Shown: positions 22,682-30,856, counted from the stretch's first letter. The stretch: 32,844 bases of DNA from Actinomycetota bacterium (GCA_009699605.1 WLNW01000019.1:1-32844); one strand, 5' to 3'. The notes: generated by a model from the letters alone, not told the origin. Numbers and translations are program-made.

Positions 22682-24292
22682 TCAGGGGCGAGCGGAACGG
22701 CGTTCGTCGGCCCGACGTTCGGCGCTCAGTCGTTCGAGGGCCGGTTCGTTGGTGTGGTCCACGAAGCGCATCATCTCGGCGACGGCACGATGGCCAGCCT
22801 TGTCGGCGATGAGGCGGTGCATGCGTTGACCGATGTCGCGATACGAAGGGTGTCCCTGAGGGCCGGTGCGCAACTCGAGCGTGTGCATTGCCTCTCGGGC
22901 GTTCATCTGCATCATGAACCGCACCTTGTAGGCGAACGCGACCGCATAGCCCGCCTGCTCGGGGAACTCGTCGTGCAACAGATCGTGCAGCGCGGCGCTG
23001 CGCCGCATCGCATCGTCGAACCCCGCTTGCTCGCCCGCAGCATCAACGGCTTCGGGCCGGGTGTAGCCGTGGATGGGGCTGAGCTTCTGCCACTCGATCG
23101 TGAGCATGCGATGGCGCTGCAGGTCTCGGAACGCGCCGTAGTCGGCGAGGACGTCGAAACGGTAGGTCGGGCGCTCGAGTGCCCGACCGGGCTTGTGGCG
23201 CCGGTTGCGGCGCTGGCCGGTGTAGGCCCGCATCACCGAGAGGCGATCCTCGCCGCTCATCGCGCGGACACGCGCTTCGATGGTGGTCTCGGGCTGGTTC
23301 ATGTACGGGTAGAGCATCGACGCGACGAGTTTGATCTCGGCGTCGGGATCCCAGTCGACGAGCTCGACGGTGGGGGCATCGACCGGCTGGCTGTCCTCGG
23401 GGAACAACCGTGCGGCAATCGCCTCCATGGAAGAGCGGGTGTCGTCGAGGTATGAACTGGCCTCGCCGCCTCGATCGGGAAGATCGACGCGCTTGAGGAA
23501 CGACGGGATGACCTTGCGAAGCTCGGTGAGCATCATGTCGGCGTAGGCACGCGCCTCGGGCAGTGGATGTGACCGCATGCGCACGAGGAGCATCTCGTAA
23601 CCCTGCCCCGTGCCGTAGATGCCCACGTTCGACAGCGACGCCGCGGGCAGGATGCCTCGCACCGCGTCGAAGGCTTTGGCCTTGATGGCTTGGCGGTACA
23701 CGAAGTCCTTGTCGCCCGGCTGCTTGGGGACGGACTCGCGATAGAAGCGCTCCATGCGAGGGACGAGCTCGGCGTACGCGTCGAAGATGCGGTCCATCTC
23801 GCCGATGTAGCGCGTTCCGTAGGACGAGCGGAGCACCTCGGGGTCGCGGTAGTAGCGGTAGCGCCCGCCAAGCCGCGAGTCGTAGCTGATGTACCGCGTG
23901 GACTGCTCGAGGTACGACATCAGCCGGCCCCACTCGAGCACCTTGGTGAGCAGGTTGGACGCTTGCTCGCACGCAAGGTGTACGCCTCCGAGTTGCGCGA
24001 CGCTGTCGTCGCCGTACTCGAAGAACACCCGGTCGTATAGCTCTTCCGCGCGGCGCACGCCGACGGTCGCGTCGATGGATTCGTCGCCGCTGATGTCGAG
24101 GTCCCCGACGAACTCCTCGAGGAACAACTGTCGCAAGCTCTTCGGTGACCGAGAGTAGCGAGCGAACAGTGCCCCCTTCACGACCTCGGGCAGGTTGACG
24201 AGCGCGAAAACAGGCTGGTCGAGATTGGTGAAGTACCGGCGCAGGACATCGGCTTCTTCCGCCGAGAACTCCTCGGCGACGTAGGTCGTCAC
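22682..24292 (-). CDS. thyX: Long two-domain FAD-dependent thymidylate synthase (ThyX) homologue
   Basis: This 536-aa protein is about twice the usual ThyX length (about 220-300 aa) and reads as two ThyX-like domains. Domain 1 (about 40-270) has YGDDSVAQLGGVH and WGR-X7-S at 121-131 followed by TRY, where canonical ThyX has RHR-X7-S. Domain 2 (about 370-510) has LQRHRMLT with RHR at 393-395, and NAREAMHTLELR near 464-475, matching the conserved NxRE...LR block. ThyX makes dTMP from dUMP using FAD, NADPH and methylene-tetrahydrofolate. Whether this long form is catalytic is uncertain. GTG 24292 has TAGAGT 8 nt upstream; a TTG at 24301 is the alternative. Confidence 0.85.
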   Translation of the reverse strand: MTTYVAEEFSAEEADVLRRYFTNLDQPVFALVNLPEVVKGALFARYSRSPKSLRQLFLEEFVGDLDISGDESIDATVGVRRAEELYDRVFFEYGDDSVAQLGGVHLACEQASNLLTKVLEWGRLMSYLEQSTRYISYDSRLGGRYRYYRDPEVLRSSYGTRYIGEMDRIFDAYAELVPRMERFYRESVPKQPGDKDFVYRQAIKAKAFDAVRGILPAASLSNVGIYGTGQGYEMLLVRMRSHPLPEARAYADMMLTELRKVIPSFLKRVDLPDRGGEASSYLDDTRSSMEAIAARLFPEDSQPVDAPTVELVDWDPDAEIKLVASMLYPYMNQPETTIEARVRAMSGEDRLSVMRAYTGQRRNRRHKPGRALERPTYRFDVLADYGAFRDLQRHRMLTIEWQKLSPIHGYTRPEAVDAAGEQAGFDDAMRRSAALHDLLHDEFPEQAGYAVAFAYKVRFMMQMNAREAMHTLELRTGPQGHPSYRDIGQRMHRLIADKAGHRAVAEMMRFVDHTNEPALERLSAERRADERRSARP

Positions 24293-24300
24293 AGCCGTCA

Positions 24301-24306
24301 ACTCTA
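24301..24306 (-). promoter_or_regulatory. Possible -10 hexamer for leaderless thyX mRNA
   Basis: TAGAGT on the minus strand ends 8 nt before GTG 24292, with no Shine-Dalgarno sequence. It supports GTG 24292 over TTG 24301 as the start. Confidence 0.4.
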
Positions 24307-24309
24307 GGC

Positions 24310-24331
24310 CCCCCACGCTCCGCGTCGGGGG
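24310..24331 (-). terminator. GC-rich stem-loop between the amidohydrolase and ThyX genes
   Basis: CCCCC-ACGC pairs with GCGT-GGGGG around a 3-nt loop, with a single bulged base. It lies about 80 nt after the amidohydrolase stop and just upstream of the thyX -10-like hexamer. It may terminate amidohydrolase transcription. There is no T-tract. Confidence 0.45.
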
Positions 24332-24407
24332 ACCAAGGAGAAATCCGTGGTCACACGCTGAGGTCCAGCCAGCATGCGCGGAAGCCCAGTGGACATTTGC
24401 GCATCGC

Positions 24408-25577
24408 TCATGCGGGCCGCGTCGCTGCGACGCGCCTGCGCAAGTCATCGTCGAGCCAGAGATCGAGGAGGGTGAGCGCCATCGACTTCGCGCCGTCGAT
24501 GACCGCGCGATCACCGATGGCCGCACGAGCGTGGACCGCGAACTCGGTGGTGTGGATGGCCACCCCGGTCGGCGCGGCCTGCACCATCGGGTGGATCGCC
24601 GGGATGAGGTGGCTGACGTTGCCCATGTCGGTGCTGCCCGCAACCACGAGGTCGCCGGACGGTTCGACCGGGTCGCGGCCGATGCGGCGCGCGTGTTCGA
24701 CGTAGCGATCGAGCAGCGCGTGGTTGTCGATCATGTTGTCGTAGGCCGGGTCGAGCCAGGTGTGTTGCATCTCGCATCCGGCGGCCAGAGCACCCGCAGT
24801 GAGACAGGACAGCACACGGTCCTTCAGTACCGAGAGGTGCTCGGTATCGGGCGAACGCACGTACCAGTGGGCCTCGGTGTTGTCGGGAACGATGTTCGGC
24901 TTCTCGCCAGCTTTCGTGAAGATGCCGTGGATGCGCTCGTCGGGGCGGATGTGCTGGCGGAGTGCGGCGACGTTGTTGTAGCCGAGCACCATCGCGTCGA
25001 GTGCGTTCGCACCGCGCCACGGCGCCGCGGCTGCGTGGGCTGCCTTGCCGCGGTACTGGGTCATGACCTGGTGGTTGGCCAGCGTCTGCATGGACCGTAA
25101 CTCGGCGCCTGCCGGGTGCACCATCATCGAGGCGTCGACTCCGGTGAAGGCGCCGCGGTCGATCATGAAGACCTTGCCGCCGCCGCCTTCCTCGGCTGGC
25201 GTACCGAGGATGGCCAGCCGGCCGCCGAGCTCTGCGGCCAACGGGGCCAGAGCAAGCCCTGCGCCGAGGCCGGCGGCCGCAATGATGTTGTGCCCGCACG
25301 CGTGCCCAATGCCGGGTAGGGCGTCGTACTCGCACACCACAGCGACCTGTGGCCCTTCGGTGCCGACGCGTGCGTCGAACGCGGTGGGCAGGTCGTAGGC
25401 ACTGCGGGTCACCGGTACACCTTCACGCTCGAGCACGTCGGTGAGCAGGTCGTGGGCGAACCGTTCCTCGAAACAGAGCTCGGGGTGGGCGTGGATCTGG
25501 TGCGACACGTCGAGCAGCAGGTCGGCCCGTCGGTCGATGTCCTCGAGCACTCGGCGGCGGATCGCTTCGGTATCCAT
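24408..25577 (-). CDS. M20 family amidohydrolase/peptidase
   Basis: This 389-aa zinc amidohydrolase of the M20 family resembles AbgB/AmhX-type enzymes that cut N-acyl amino acids or p-aminobenzoyl-glutamate. The metal motifs are visible: GHACGHN near 110-116, PAEEGGGGK near 147-155 with the catalytic Glu pair, the dimerisation-lid segment TQYRGKAAHAAAAPWRGANALDA-type beginning near 193, and STDMGNVSH near 318. The N-terminus has the usual HAHPELCFEE. It is cytoplasmic. The ATG has no Shine-Dalgarno sequence, but TAGCCT lies 6 nt upstream, suggesting a leaderless message. The substrate is unknown. Confidence 0.92.
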   Translation of the reverse strand: MDTEAIRRRVLEDIDRRADLLLDVSHQIHAHPELCFEERFAHDLLTDVLEREGVPVTRSAYDLPTAFDARVGTEGPQVAVVCEYDALPGIGHACGHNIIAAAGLGAGLALAPLAAELGGRLAILGTPAEEGGGGKVFMIDRGAFTGVDASMMVHPAGAELRSMQTLANHQVMTQYRGKAAHAAAAPWRGANALDAMVLGYNNVAALRQHIRPDERIHGIFTKAGEKPNIVPDNTEAHWYVRSPDTEHLSVLKDRVLSCLTAGALAAGCEMQHTWLDPAYDNMIDNHALLDRYVEHARRIGRDPVEPSGDLVVAGSTDMGNVSHLIPAIHPMVQAAPTGVAIHTTEFAVHARAAIGDRAVIDGAKSMALTLLDLWLDDDLRRRVAATRPA

Positions 25578-25583
25578 GGGTCA

Positions 25584-25589
25584 AGGCTA
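25584..25589 (-). promoter_or_regulatory. Possible -10 hexamer for leaderless amidohydrolase mRNA
   Basis: TAGCCT on the minus strand ends 6 nt before ATG 25577. It lies just after the hairpin that follows the Tat-HelY unit. Confidence 0.4.
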
Positions 25590-25600
25590 GAGGCTGCGCC

Positions 25601-25613
25601 GCCCCAGAGGGGC
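25601..25613 (-). terminator. Short GC hairpin after the YegS-like gene
   Basis: GCCCC-AGA-GGGGC forms a compact stem-loop 3 nt after the stop at 25616. It may end the Tat-HelY transcription unit. There is no T-tract, so this is a tentative call. Confidence 0.45.
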
Positions 25614-25615
25614 CC

Positions 25616-26230
25616 TCAGATCACGACGCTGAGGGCATCGGGTTCCAGGTCGACGCGCAACGTCTTCGCCGTCCCCACCCGACGGCCGTCGAGCATGATC
25701 GGGGTGGGCTTGGCGAATGTGAAGTCGATGCCCTCGACGCGCTGCACCGAGATGGCCGGGTGGGGCACGTGGGTGCCGAGGGGAAGACGGCGTCGGGCCT
25801 TGAGCCGGTCACCGAGCGACAACCGAGAGTCGATGACATCGAGGCGGCCATCGCCGGGGTGCGCCCGTGGCGCGACGTTCCATGAACCGAGCCACGCGGC
25901 GTTCATGACTGCGACCGTGCGCCCGAGCCACCAACGTCGGCGGGCGACGAGGTGCGCGACGAAGTACTTCGGCTCGCCGCCGTCGAGCGTCGCTCGCCCG
26001 ACATCGACCGTGAGCCGGGCCGCGTCCTCGGAGCGAAGCCGCACCTCGTCGCCGCGGCCGCCGAGTGTGGCGCACAGGTCACCGCCCAGCAGCCCCATCG
26101 GCGCGATCTCCGTGCCGTTGCGGCGCGCGTCGGCGACGAGCGCGCCCGCGTCGGCATCGGACGCAACGGTCACGCCGTTGCCCGGAAGCGGGCCATTGGT
26201 GCCCCATGCTTCGCCGCGTCGGATGCTCAC
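25616..26230 (-). CDS. YegS/DAGK C-terminal-like protein
   Basis: This 204-aa protein resembles the C-terminal half of YegS/diacylglycerol-kinase-like lipid kinases: RRWWLGRTVAVMNAAWLGSWNVAPRAHPGDGRLDV and the later RLPLGTHVPHPAIS and PIMLDGRRVG. The N-terminal part is shortened and has GLLGGDLCATLGG where full-length kinases carry a nucleotide-binding GGDGT region, so kinase activity is doubtful. Conserved stand-alone proteins of this type seem common in actinobacteria (recalled, not checked). The GTG start overlaps the HelY stop as GTGA, so it is translationally coupled to helY. A GC hairpin follows the stop. Confidence 0.78.
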   Translation of the reverse strand: MSIRRGEAWGTNGPLPGNGVTVASDADAGALVADARRNGTEIAPMGLLGGDLCATLGGRGDEVRLRSEDAARLTVDVGRATLDGGEPKYFVAHLVARRRWWLGRTVAVMNAAWLGSWNVAPRAHPGDGRLDVIDSRLSLGDRLKARRRLPLGTHVPHPAISVQRVEGIDFTFAKPTPIMLDGRRVGTAKTLRVDLEPDALSVVI

Positions 26231-28848
26231 GGCGCCGGAGCGGGTTGGGTGGGATCGTTGCCCGGGGCTTTGTCCGCTGAGGCGTCGACCACGCTCGACG
26301 CGAGGACCACGCCGCGTTGGATCGCGTCGGCCGCCCGTCGCGCGCTCTCGGCGGTGGCCGGCTCGGTGCTCGCTTGTCCGATCTGACGCAACAGGTCGAC
26401 GAGCTGACGGATGTTGCGCACGAAGTCACCGCCCGACACCTCTTCGTCGTCGAGCACCGTCTCGAGCGTGTTGCCCGCGGCCCAGGCGTGCGCAAGCGCG
26501 AAGAAGGTCGGATCGACGCCGCGCGAAGGCGGGATGCGACGAGCGCCCTCCAGGGCATTGAGCTCGTCCGCGAGCGCGGTGAGCTGCTCGACGCGCTCAC
26601 GGAGCACCTGTGAGGGGAACCACGGTGGGTTCGGTGGGTTTGGGCTGCGGTGTTCGTAGGTGAAGCAGGACGCCAGGCCCGCGAGCGATGCCGGGTCGAG
26701 CCCGTCGAAGATGCCGCGCGCCAGCGCTTCGGCGATGAGCAGATCGCATTCGTGGAAGATCCGCACCAACTGTTGCCCACGATCGGTGAGGTGCCAATCG
26801 TTCACGTAGCCCCACTGCGAAAGCAGCCACAAGATGTCGTCGAACCGCTTGGCCAACGACTCGGACTGTGAGCGCACACGGTTGGTGATGTCGGCGATTT
26901 CGCGTTCCGTGCGTTCGATCTGATCGAGGATCTGGAACTGCTTGCCGTGCGGACCGCGGTTGTCGCGCGGACGCGTGATTTGTTCGCGCGGTTCGCGTGC
27001 CGCAACCTTCCTGGCTCGTAGGCGACGGAGCTGATCGGCGACGTCGCGTTGGAAGGTGGCGTTGTTCGGTGTGAACGGCATCGGTAACTCGACGGTCGCG
27101 ATGACCACTGGCGCTTCTTCGATGTCGGTGGAGCCGATGGTGATGAGGCCGGCGTCCTGATCGACGAGACGTACCCGGACGCTGCCCGCTCGTCGGTAGG
27201 CGACCGAGAGCACCACGGCACGTTCGCCGGCAAGCGCGATCACGTCGCCCGGCTTGAGCCGGCTGAGCATCGCTTCGACGCTGTGCGAACGGTTGGTATC
27301 GCCACGCGCGAGCTGCTGCGCTTCGCGCAGGCTCTCGACGTGCGCGCGAGGTGCGCCGAGCGAGGTGAGCGTGTCGTTCAGTTCTACGAGCTCGCGTTGG
27401 CGACGTTGCAATCGCAGCTCCATGCGCACGACCGCGCCGTCGGTCTGGAACTGTGCGAACGACAGGTTCAACATGCGGTGCGCTTCGTCCCGAGGGTAAC
27501 GGCGCACGAGGTTCGCGGTCATGTTGTAGGTGGGGCGGAACGAGGAGCGGAGCACGAACGACTTGCTCGACGCGAGATCGGCAACCTGTTGGAACGTGAC
27601 GAACGGCGACCAAAGCACCACAGCCTGACCAACGGTATCGATGCCACGCCGACCTGCTCGTCCGGTGAACTGCGTGTACTGACCCGACGTGAGGAACTCA
27701 TGCGTGTCACCGGTGAACTTGGTCAACTTCTCGATGACCACGGTGCGCGCTGGCATGTTGATGCCCAGTGCCAGTGTCTCGGTCGCGAACACGACCTTGA
27801 CGAGGCCCTCGGTGAACAGGTGCTCGACGGTCTCCTTGAACGGCGGGACCATGCCTGCGTGGTGCGCAGCGATGCCTTGCTCGAGCCCGAGCAGCCACTG
27901 GTCGTAACCGAGCACTGTGAGGTCGCTCTCGGACAGAGATGCGGTACGTGCATCGACGATCTCTCGGATGCGCGTCCGCTCATCGGCCGTGGTGAGGCGA
28001 ATACCTGCGTCGACGCAGAGGCGCATTGCGTCATCGCAAGCCGCGCGACTGAAGATGAAATAGATAACCGGCAGGAAGCGCTCCTCGCGGAGACGATCGA
28101 CCACGTCGACGCGCGACGGCGCAGAGAACATGCGGCGCGAGCGCCCGCGCGTGTCGCGCCGCTTGTGATTGTCGGCATCGAACCGGTGACCTTCCGGGTT
28201 CGGTCGGCCGTCGAGCAACGTCGGTATGAGGTGGAGTCGGTCGGAACTCCGGTCGGCCGCGCAATAGAGGTTCACGAGCTCGACCGGTCGCGTGTGTTCG
28301 ACGATCACGGTGGTCGGCCCTCGCACTGCAGTGATCCACTCGGCGAGCTCGGGAGCATTCGACACGGTGGCCGAGAGGCACACGAGCCGGACGCGCTTGG
28401 GGAGGTGCACGATGACCTCCTCCCATACCGGCCCGCGGTATGCGTCCTCGAGGTAGTGGACCTCGTCGAGCACCACGTAGCGCAGATCGTCGAGCGCCGA
28501 GGCCTTCGCGTAGATCATGTTGCGTAGCACCTCGGTGGTCATGACCACGATCGGCGCGTCACCGTTGATGCTGTTGTCGCCGGTGAGTAGCCCGACGCGT
28601 TCCGCACCGTGCCGCTGGCACAGGTCGCGGAACTTCTGGTTCGACAACGCCTTGATCGGCGTGGTGTAAAACGCCCGCTCGCCGCAGCGCAACGCCTCGG
28701 CCAGCGCATGCTCGGCGACGACGGTCTTGCCGCTACCCGTGGGGGCGGCAACGAGAACGGAGTGTCCGGCGTGTAGCTCGGCGATTGCGGCGCGCTGGAA
28801 GTTGTCGAGGGGGAAGGCGTAGTTGACGAGGAGTTCGTCCTCGCTCAC
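26227..28848 (-). CDS. helY: Ski2-like DEAD/DEAH-box helicase HelY
   Basis: This 873-aa helicase of the Ski2/Mtr4 type has motif I APTGSGKT (near 35-42), Ia TTPIKALSNQ, II DEVH, III SAT and VI QFTGRAGRRGID, followed by a long C-terminal region with the DSHCT-type helical domain (about 690-850). Such proteins unwind RNA 3'-to-5' and act in RNA processing or decay. Its order after the Tat genes matches the arrangement of helY in actinobacteria. The GTG at 28848 overlaps the TatC stop as GTGA; the frame is open upstream to 29082, but that part is antisense-like extension within tatC. The stop overlaps the YegS-like gene. Confidence 0.93.
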   Translation of the reverse strand: MSEDELLVNYAFPLDNFQRAAIAELHAGHSVLVAAPTGSGKTVVAEHALAEALRCGERAFYTTPIKALSNQKFRDLCQRHGAERVGLLTGDNSINGDAPIVVMTTEVLRNMIYAKASALDDLRYVVLDEVHYLEDAYRGPVWEEVIVHLPKRVRLVCLSATVSNAPELAEWITAVRGPTTVIVEHTRPVELVNLYCAADRSSDRLHLIPTLLDGRPNPEGHRFDADNHKRRDTRGRSRRMFSAPSRVDVVDRLREERFLPVIYFIFSRAACDDAMRLCVDAGIRLTTADERTRIREIVDARTASLSESDLTVLGYDQWLLGLEQGIAAHHAGMVPPFKETVEHLFTEGLVKVVFATETLALGINMPARTVVIEKLTKFTGDTHEFLTSGQYTQFTGRAGRRGIDTVGQAVVLWSPFVTFQQVADLASSKSFVLRSSFRPTYNMTANLVRRYPRDEAHRMLNLSFAQFQTDGAVVRMELRLQRRQRELVELNDTLTSLGAPRAHVESLREAQQLARGDTNRSHSVEAMLSRLKPGDVIALAGERAVVLSVAYRRAGSVRVRLVDQDAGLITIGSTDIEEAPVVIATVELPMPFTPNNATFQRDVADQLRRLRARKVAAREPREQITRPRDNRGPHGKQFQILDQIERTEREIADITNRVRSQSESLAKRFDDILWLLSQWGYVNDWHLTDRGQQLVRIFHECDLLIAEALARGIFDGLDPASLAGLASCFTYEHRSPNPPNPPWFPSQVLRERVEQLTALADELNALEGARRIPPSRGVDPTFFALAHAWAAGNTLETVLDDEEVSGGDFVRNIRQLVDLLRQIGQASTEPATAESARRAADAIQRGVVLASSVVDASADKAPGNDPTQPAPAP

Positions 28849-29660
28849 GCCGCGACGTCGCTCGTGCGCTCGGCGGCCTTGCGTTTGCGACGTTGCTGCA
28901 TGCGTCCGAAAAAGATCGACAGCTCGTAGAAGATGTACATCGGCACGGACATCACCGTGAGGGTGATGGGATCGCCGCTCGGGGTGACCACGGCGACGAG
29001 GATCACGATGCCGACCAGCGAGTGCCGCCAGAACTTGCGCAGCTGTTGCGGGGTGACCACACCGATCAACTGCAGGAAGCACAACAGGATGGGGAACTCG
29101 AAACCGATGCCGAAGGCGACGATCATCTTGACGATGAAGCTGAGGTAGGGCCCAGGGCTGTACGCGACAGCCAAATCATCGCCGCCGATGGCGTTCAGGA
29201 ACTCGAGCGCGTGCGGGATGCTCCAGTAGGCCAGGCCGCCGCCCAACAGGAACAGCAGCACACCCGAGACGACGAAACCACGGGCGTACTTTCGCTCGTG
29301 CTTGTAGAGCCCAGGGGCGATGAACCGCCAGAGCTGCCAAAGGATCACCGGCATGGCGAGGGAGATACCGCCATAGGCCGCAACGCTCATACGCACGCCA
29401 AAGCCCTCGAGTGGATCGCGGGCGATGAGCTTGCAGCTGGTGGACGCATCCCCGGTTAGCAGAGCCGATCGGGCCTTCGCCGCATCGGACAGCGACTCGC
29501 AATAAGGCCGTACGAGCGCCCGGAATATCGGGCTGTAGAACACGAAGCACACGATCGCGCCGAGCGCGACGGCCAACACTGACTTGATCAGGCGGTTGCG
29601 CAGTTCGACGAGGTGCTGGACGAGCGTCATGCGCCCTTCCTCCACATGGGTGACAGCCAT
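28845..29660 (-). CDS. tatC: Sec-independent translocase subunit TatC
   Basis: This 271-aa integral membrane protein is the receptor subunit of the twin-arginine translocase. It carries the N-terminal GRMTLVQHLVELRNRL, a conserved periplasmic FGVRMSVAAYGG region and six membrane helices, with the family segment FIAPGLYKHERK before helix 3 and a basic cytoplasmic tail. ATG 29660 is used because the conserved GRMTL motif includes residues before the internal ATG at 29630. The internal ATG, however, has the stronger GGAGGAAGG ribosome-binding site, so a shorter start is possible. It lies 8 nt after the TatA/B stop and overlaps helY by GTGA. Confidence 0.95.
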   Translation of the reverse strand: MAVTHVEEGRMTLVQHLVELRNRLIKSVLAVALGAIVCFVFYSPIFRALVRPYCESLSDAAKARSALLTGDASTSCKLIARDPLEGFGVRMSVAAYGGISLAMPVILWQLWRFIAPGLYKHERKYARGFVVSGVLLFLLGGGLAYWSIPHALEFLNAIGGDDLAVAYSPGPYLSFIVKMIVAFGIGFEFPILLCFLQLIGVVTPQQLRKFWRHSLVGIVILVAVVTPSGDPITLTVMSVPMYIFYELSIFFGRMQQRRKRKAAERTSDVAA

Positions 29661-29668
29661 GGGCGGGC

Positions 29669-30199
29669 TCAGCGATCGCCGCCGAGGGCCGCGTCGCTAG
29701 GGAGCGGCGGTGCCTCGGGTGGGGTGACGACATCGGCGTACGACATCGTCGCCGGCGGAGCATCCGTCGGAATCCGTTCGGTCGGCGCAGTCGGTTCGGT
29801 GGGGAGGAAGGTGTCCGCGGTCTCGGTCATGGCGATGGGGTCGGCGGCCGTGGTGGGGGCGACGACATCACCCGATTCGCTCGTACCGGCTGGCGAATCG
29901 GATGTCTGGTGTTCGCCGAGCATCGCAGCATCCGCGAGCTCGACATCGCTGATCGCTGCGGGCTCGGTGGGGAGGAACGCGTCGGCGGGCTCGACGGGCG
30001 GCACCGAGGCGACCGGCTGCGGATCGTCGGGCACGCGCATGGCATCTTGGATCTCGCGCTGGAAGCCCGTGCTGATCTTGCGCATCTCGCCGACGACCTT
30101 GCCGACCTGGCGAGCGACCTCGGGCAACTTGTCCGGACCGAGGACGATCAGCGCCACGAGCAAGATCACGAGGATCTCACCGCCGCCGATGTTTCCCAT
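29669..30199 (-). CDS. tatB: TatA/TatB family translocase subunit
   Basis: This 176-aa protein has one N-terminal membrane helix (EILVILLVALIVLG), the turn LGPDKLPEV, then an amphipathic helix to about residue 50. The LGP form of the turn is nearer to TatB than to TatA, which usually has FGxxKLP; TatA-like function is still possible. The rest (60-176) is a long acidic Pro/Thr/Ala-rich tail with two DxFLPTEP repeats, longer than typical. The ATG at 30199 lies within the 3' end of the small upstream gene (23-nt overlap). It precedes tatC in the same operon. Confidence 0.88.
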   Translation of the reverse strand: MGNIGGGEILVILLVALIVLGPDKLPEVARQVGKVVGEMRKISTGFQREIQDAMRVPDDPQPVASVPPVEPADAFLPTEPAAISDVELADAAMLGEHQTSDSPAGTSESGDVVAPTTAADPIAMTETADTFLPTEPTAPTERIPTDAPPATMSYADVVTPPEAPPLPSDAALGGDR

Positions 30200-30413
30200 G
30201 GCGGGGAGTGTACCGGCGTGCCGCCGATGCGACGGTAGCGCCGTACGCGTGTGCAAGGTGGCTGGCGTCGCCGATCGCCGTGGCGACGGGCACGAGTCGT
30301 TCTGCGCTCGCGATCAACGCAGCGGATTCGGCCTCGAGCGCCCGGATCGCGCGCACGAACACGGCGCACGCCCCGAGTGTGGCGAGGAGAGGAAGCACGA
30401 AGAGCAAGCCCAC
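30177..30413 (-). CDS. Small single-pass membrane protein, hypothetical
   Basis: A 78-aa frame from GTG 30413 encodes one N-terminal hydrophobic helix (about 2-20, GLLFVLPLLATLGACAVFV) followed by an Ala-rich amphipathic helix and a basic end. Third codon positions are strongly G/C, as in real genes here. It starts 25 nt after the zinc-ribbon stop and its end overlaps the TatA/B start by 23 nt, as expected for an operon member. No family recognised. A role with the Tat translocase is inference from position. Confidence 0.5.
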   Translation of the reverse strand: MGLLFVLPLLATLGACAVFVRAIRALEAESAALIASAERLVPVATAIGDASHLAHAYGATVASAARRYTPRHGKHRRR

Positions 30414-30438
30414 GCGCCGACCGTACCTCGCGCGACGC

Positions 30439-30771
30439 TCACCTACCGAGCATCGAGTCCATTGCCAGGGCGAGCGAATAGTCGTCCTCGAGCAACGCAT
30501 GGAAGTCGAGGAGGTCGTCGTGAGTAATCGGATTGCCCGAGTGCTGCTCGTGCAGTTCCGCCGGCAACGACCACGTGTCGACCGTGACGCCCGACGCCAC
30601 GAGCAGATCGATCGTGCGAGCCTCCGCCCCTTTGACCACGGCCATGCGGCAGATAAGGCACCGGAAGAGGTATTCGCCTCGGTCGTCATCGACGCAGACC
30701 CGCACGCGAACATGGGCCGTCGTCAGCTCCACGTCGCCACAGGTGGGGCAGCTCGCACGGATCGTTGCCAT
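30439..30771 (-). CDS. Zinc-ribbon hypothetical protein
   Basis: This 110-aa protein begins with MATIRASCPTCGDVEL and then has RCLICRM, giving a C-X2-C plus C-X2-C zinc ribbon within the first 50 residues. The rest is helical and acidic (HDDLLDFHALLEDDYSLALAM). The ATG at 30771 has GGAG nearby and is preferred over the in-frame GTG at 30789. Similar short zinc-ribbon proteins occur in actinobacteria. It is the first gene of the Tat-HelY unit here and divergent from the GDPD gene. A regulatory or nucleic-acid-binding role is possible. Confidence 0.8.
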   Translation of the reverse strand: MATIRASCPTCGDVELTTAHVRVRVCVDDDRGEYLFRCLICRMAVVKGAEARTIDLLVASGVTVDTWSLPAELHEQHSGNPITHDDLLDFHALLEDDYSLALAMDSMLGR

Positions 30772-30841
30772 CGGTCTCCGGTCCTCCACTGGGGGGCTTC
30801 ACGTACCCGAAACCATCGGCAGTGCATCCGGAACCTTGAGT

Positions 30842-30856
30842 AGGTCGACTGGACCT
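30842..30856. promoter_or_regulatory. Inverted repeat AGGTC/GACCT in divergent gap
   Basis: Perfect 5-bp arms with a 5-nt spacer lie in the 136-nt gap between the zinc-ribbon gene and the GDPD gene. TTGAGT lies just upstream (30836-30841) and could be a -35 element for the GDPD gene, though no good -10 follows at normal spacing. Confidence 0.35.

Noticed and set aside
27283-28527. A 414-aa plus-strand frame inside helY
   Set aside because: It is antisense to helicase motifs and has no domain.
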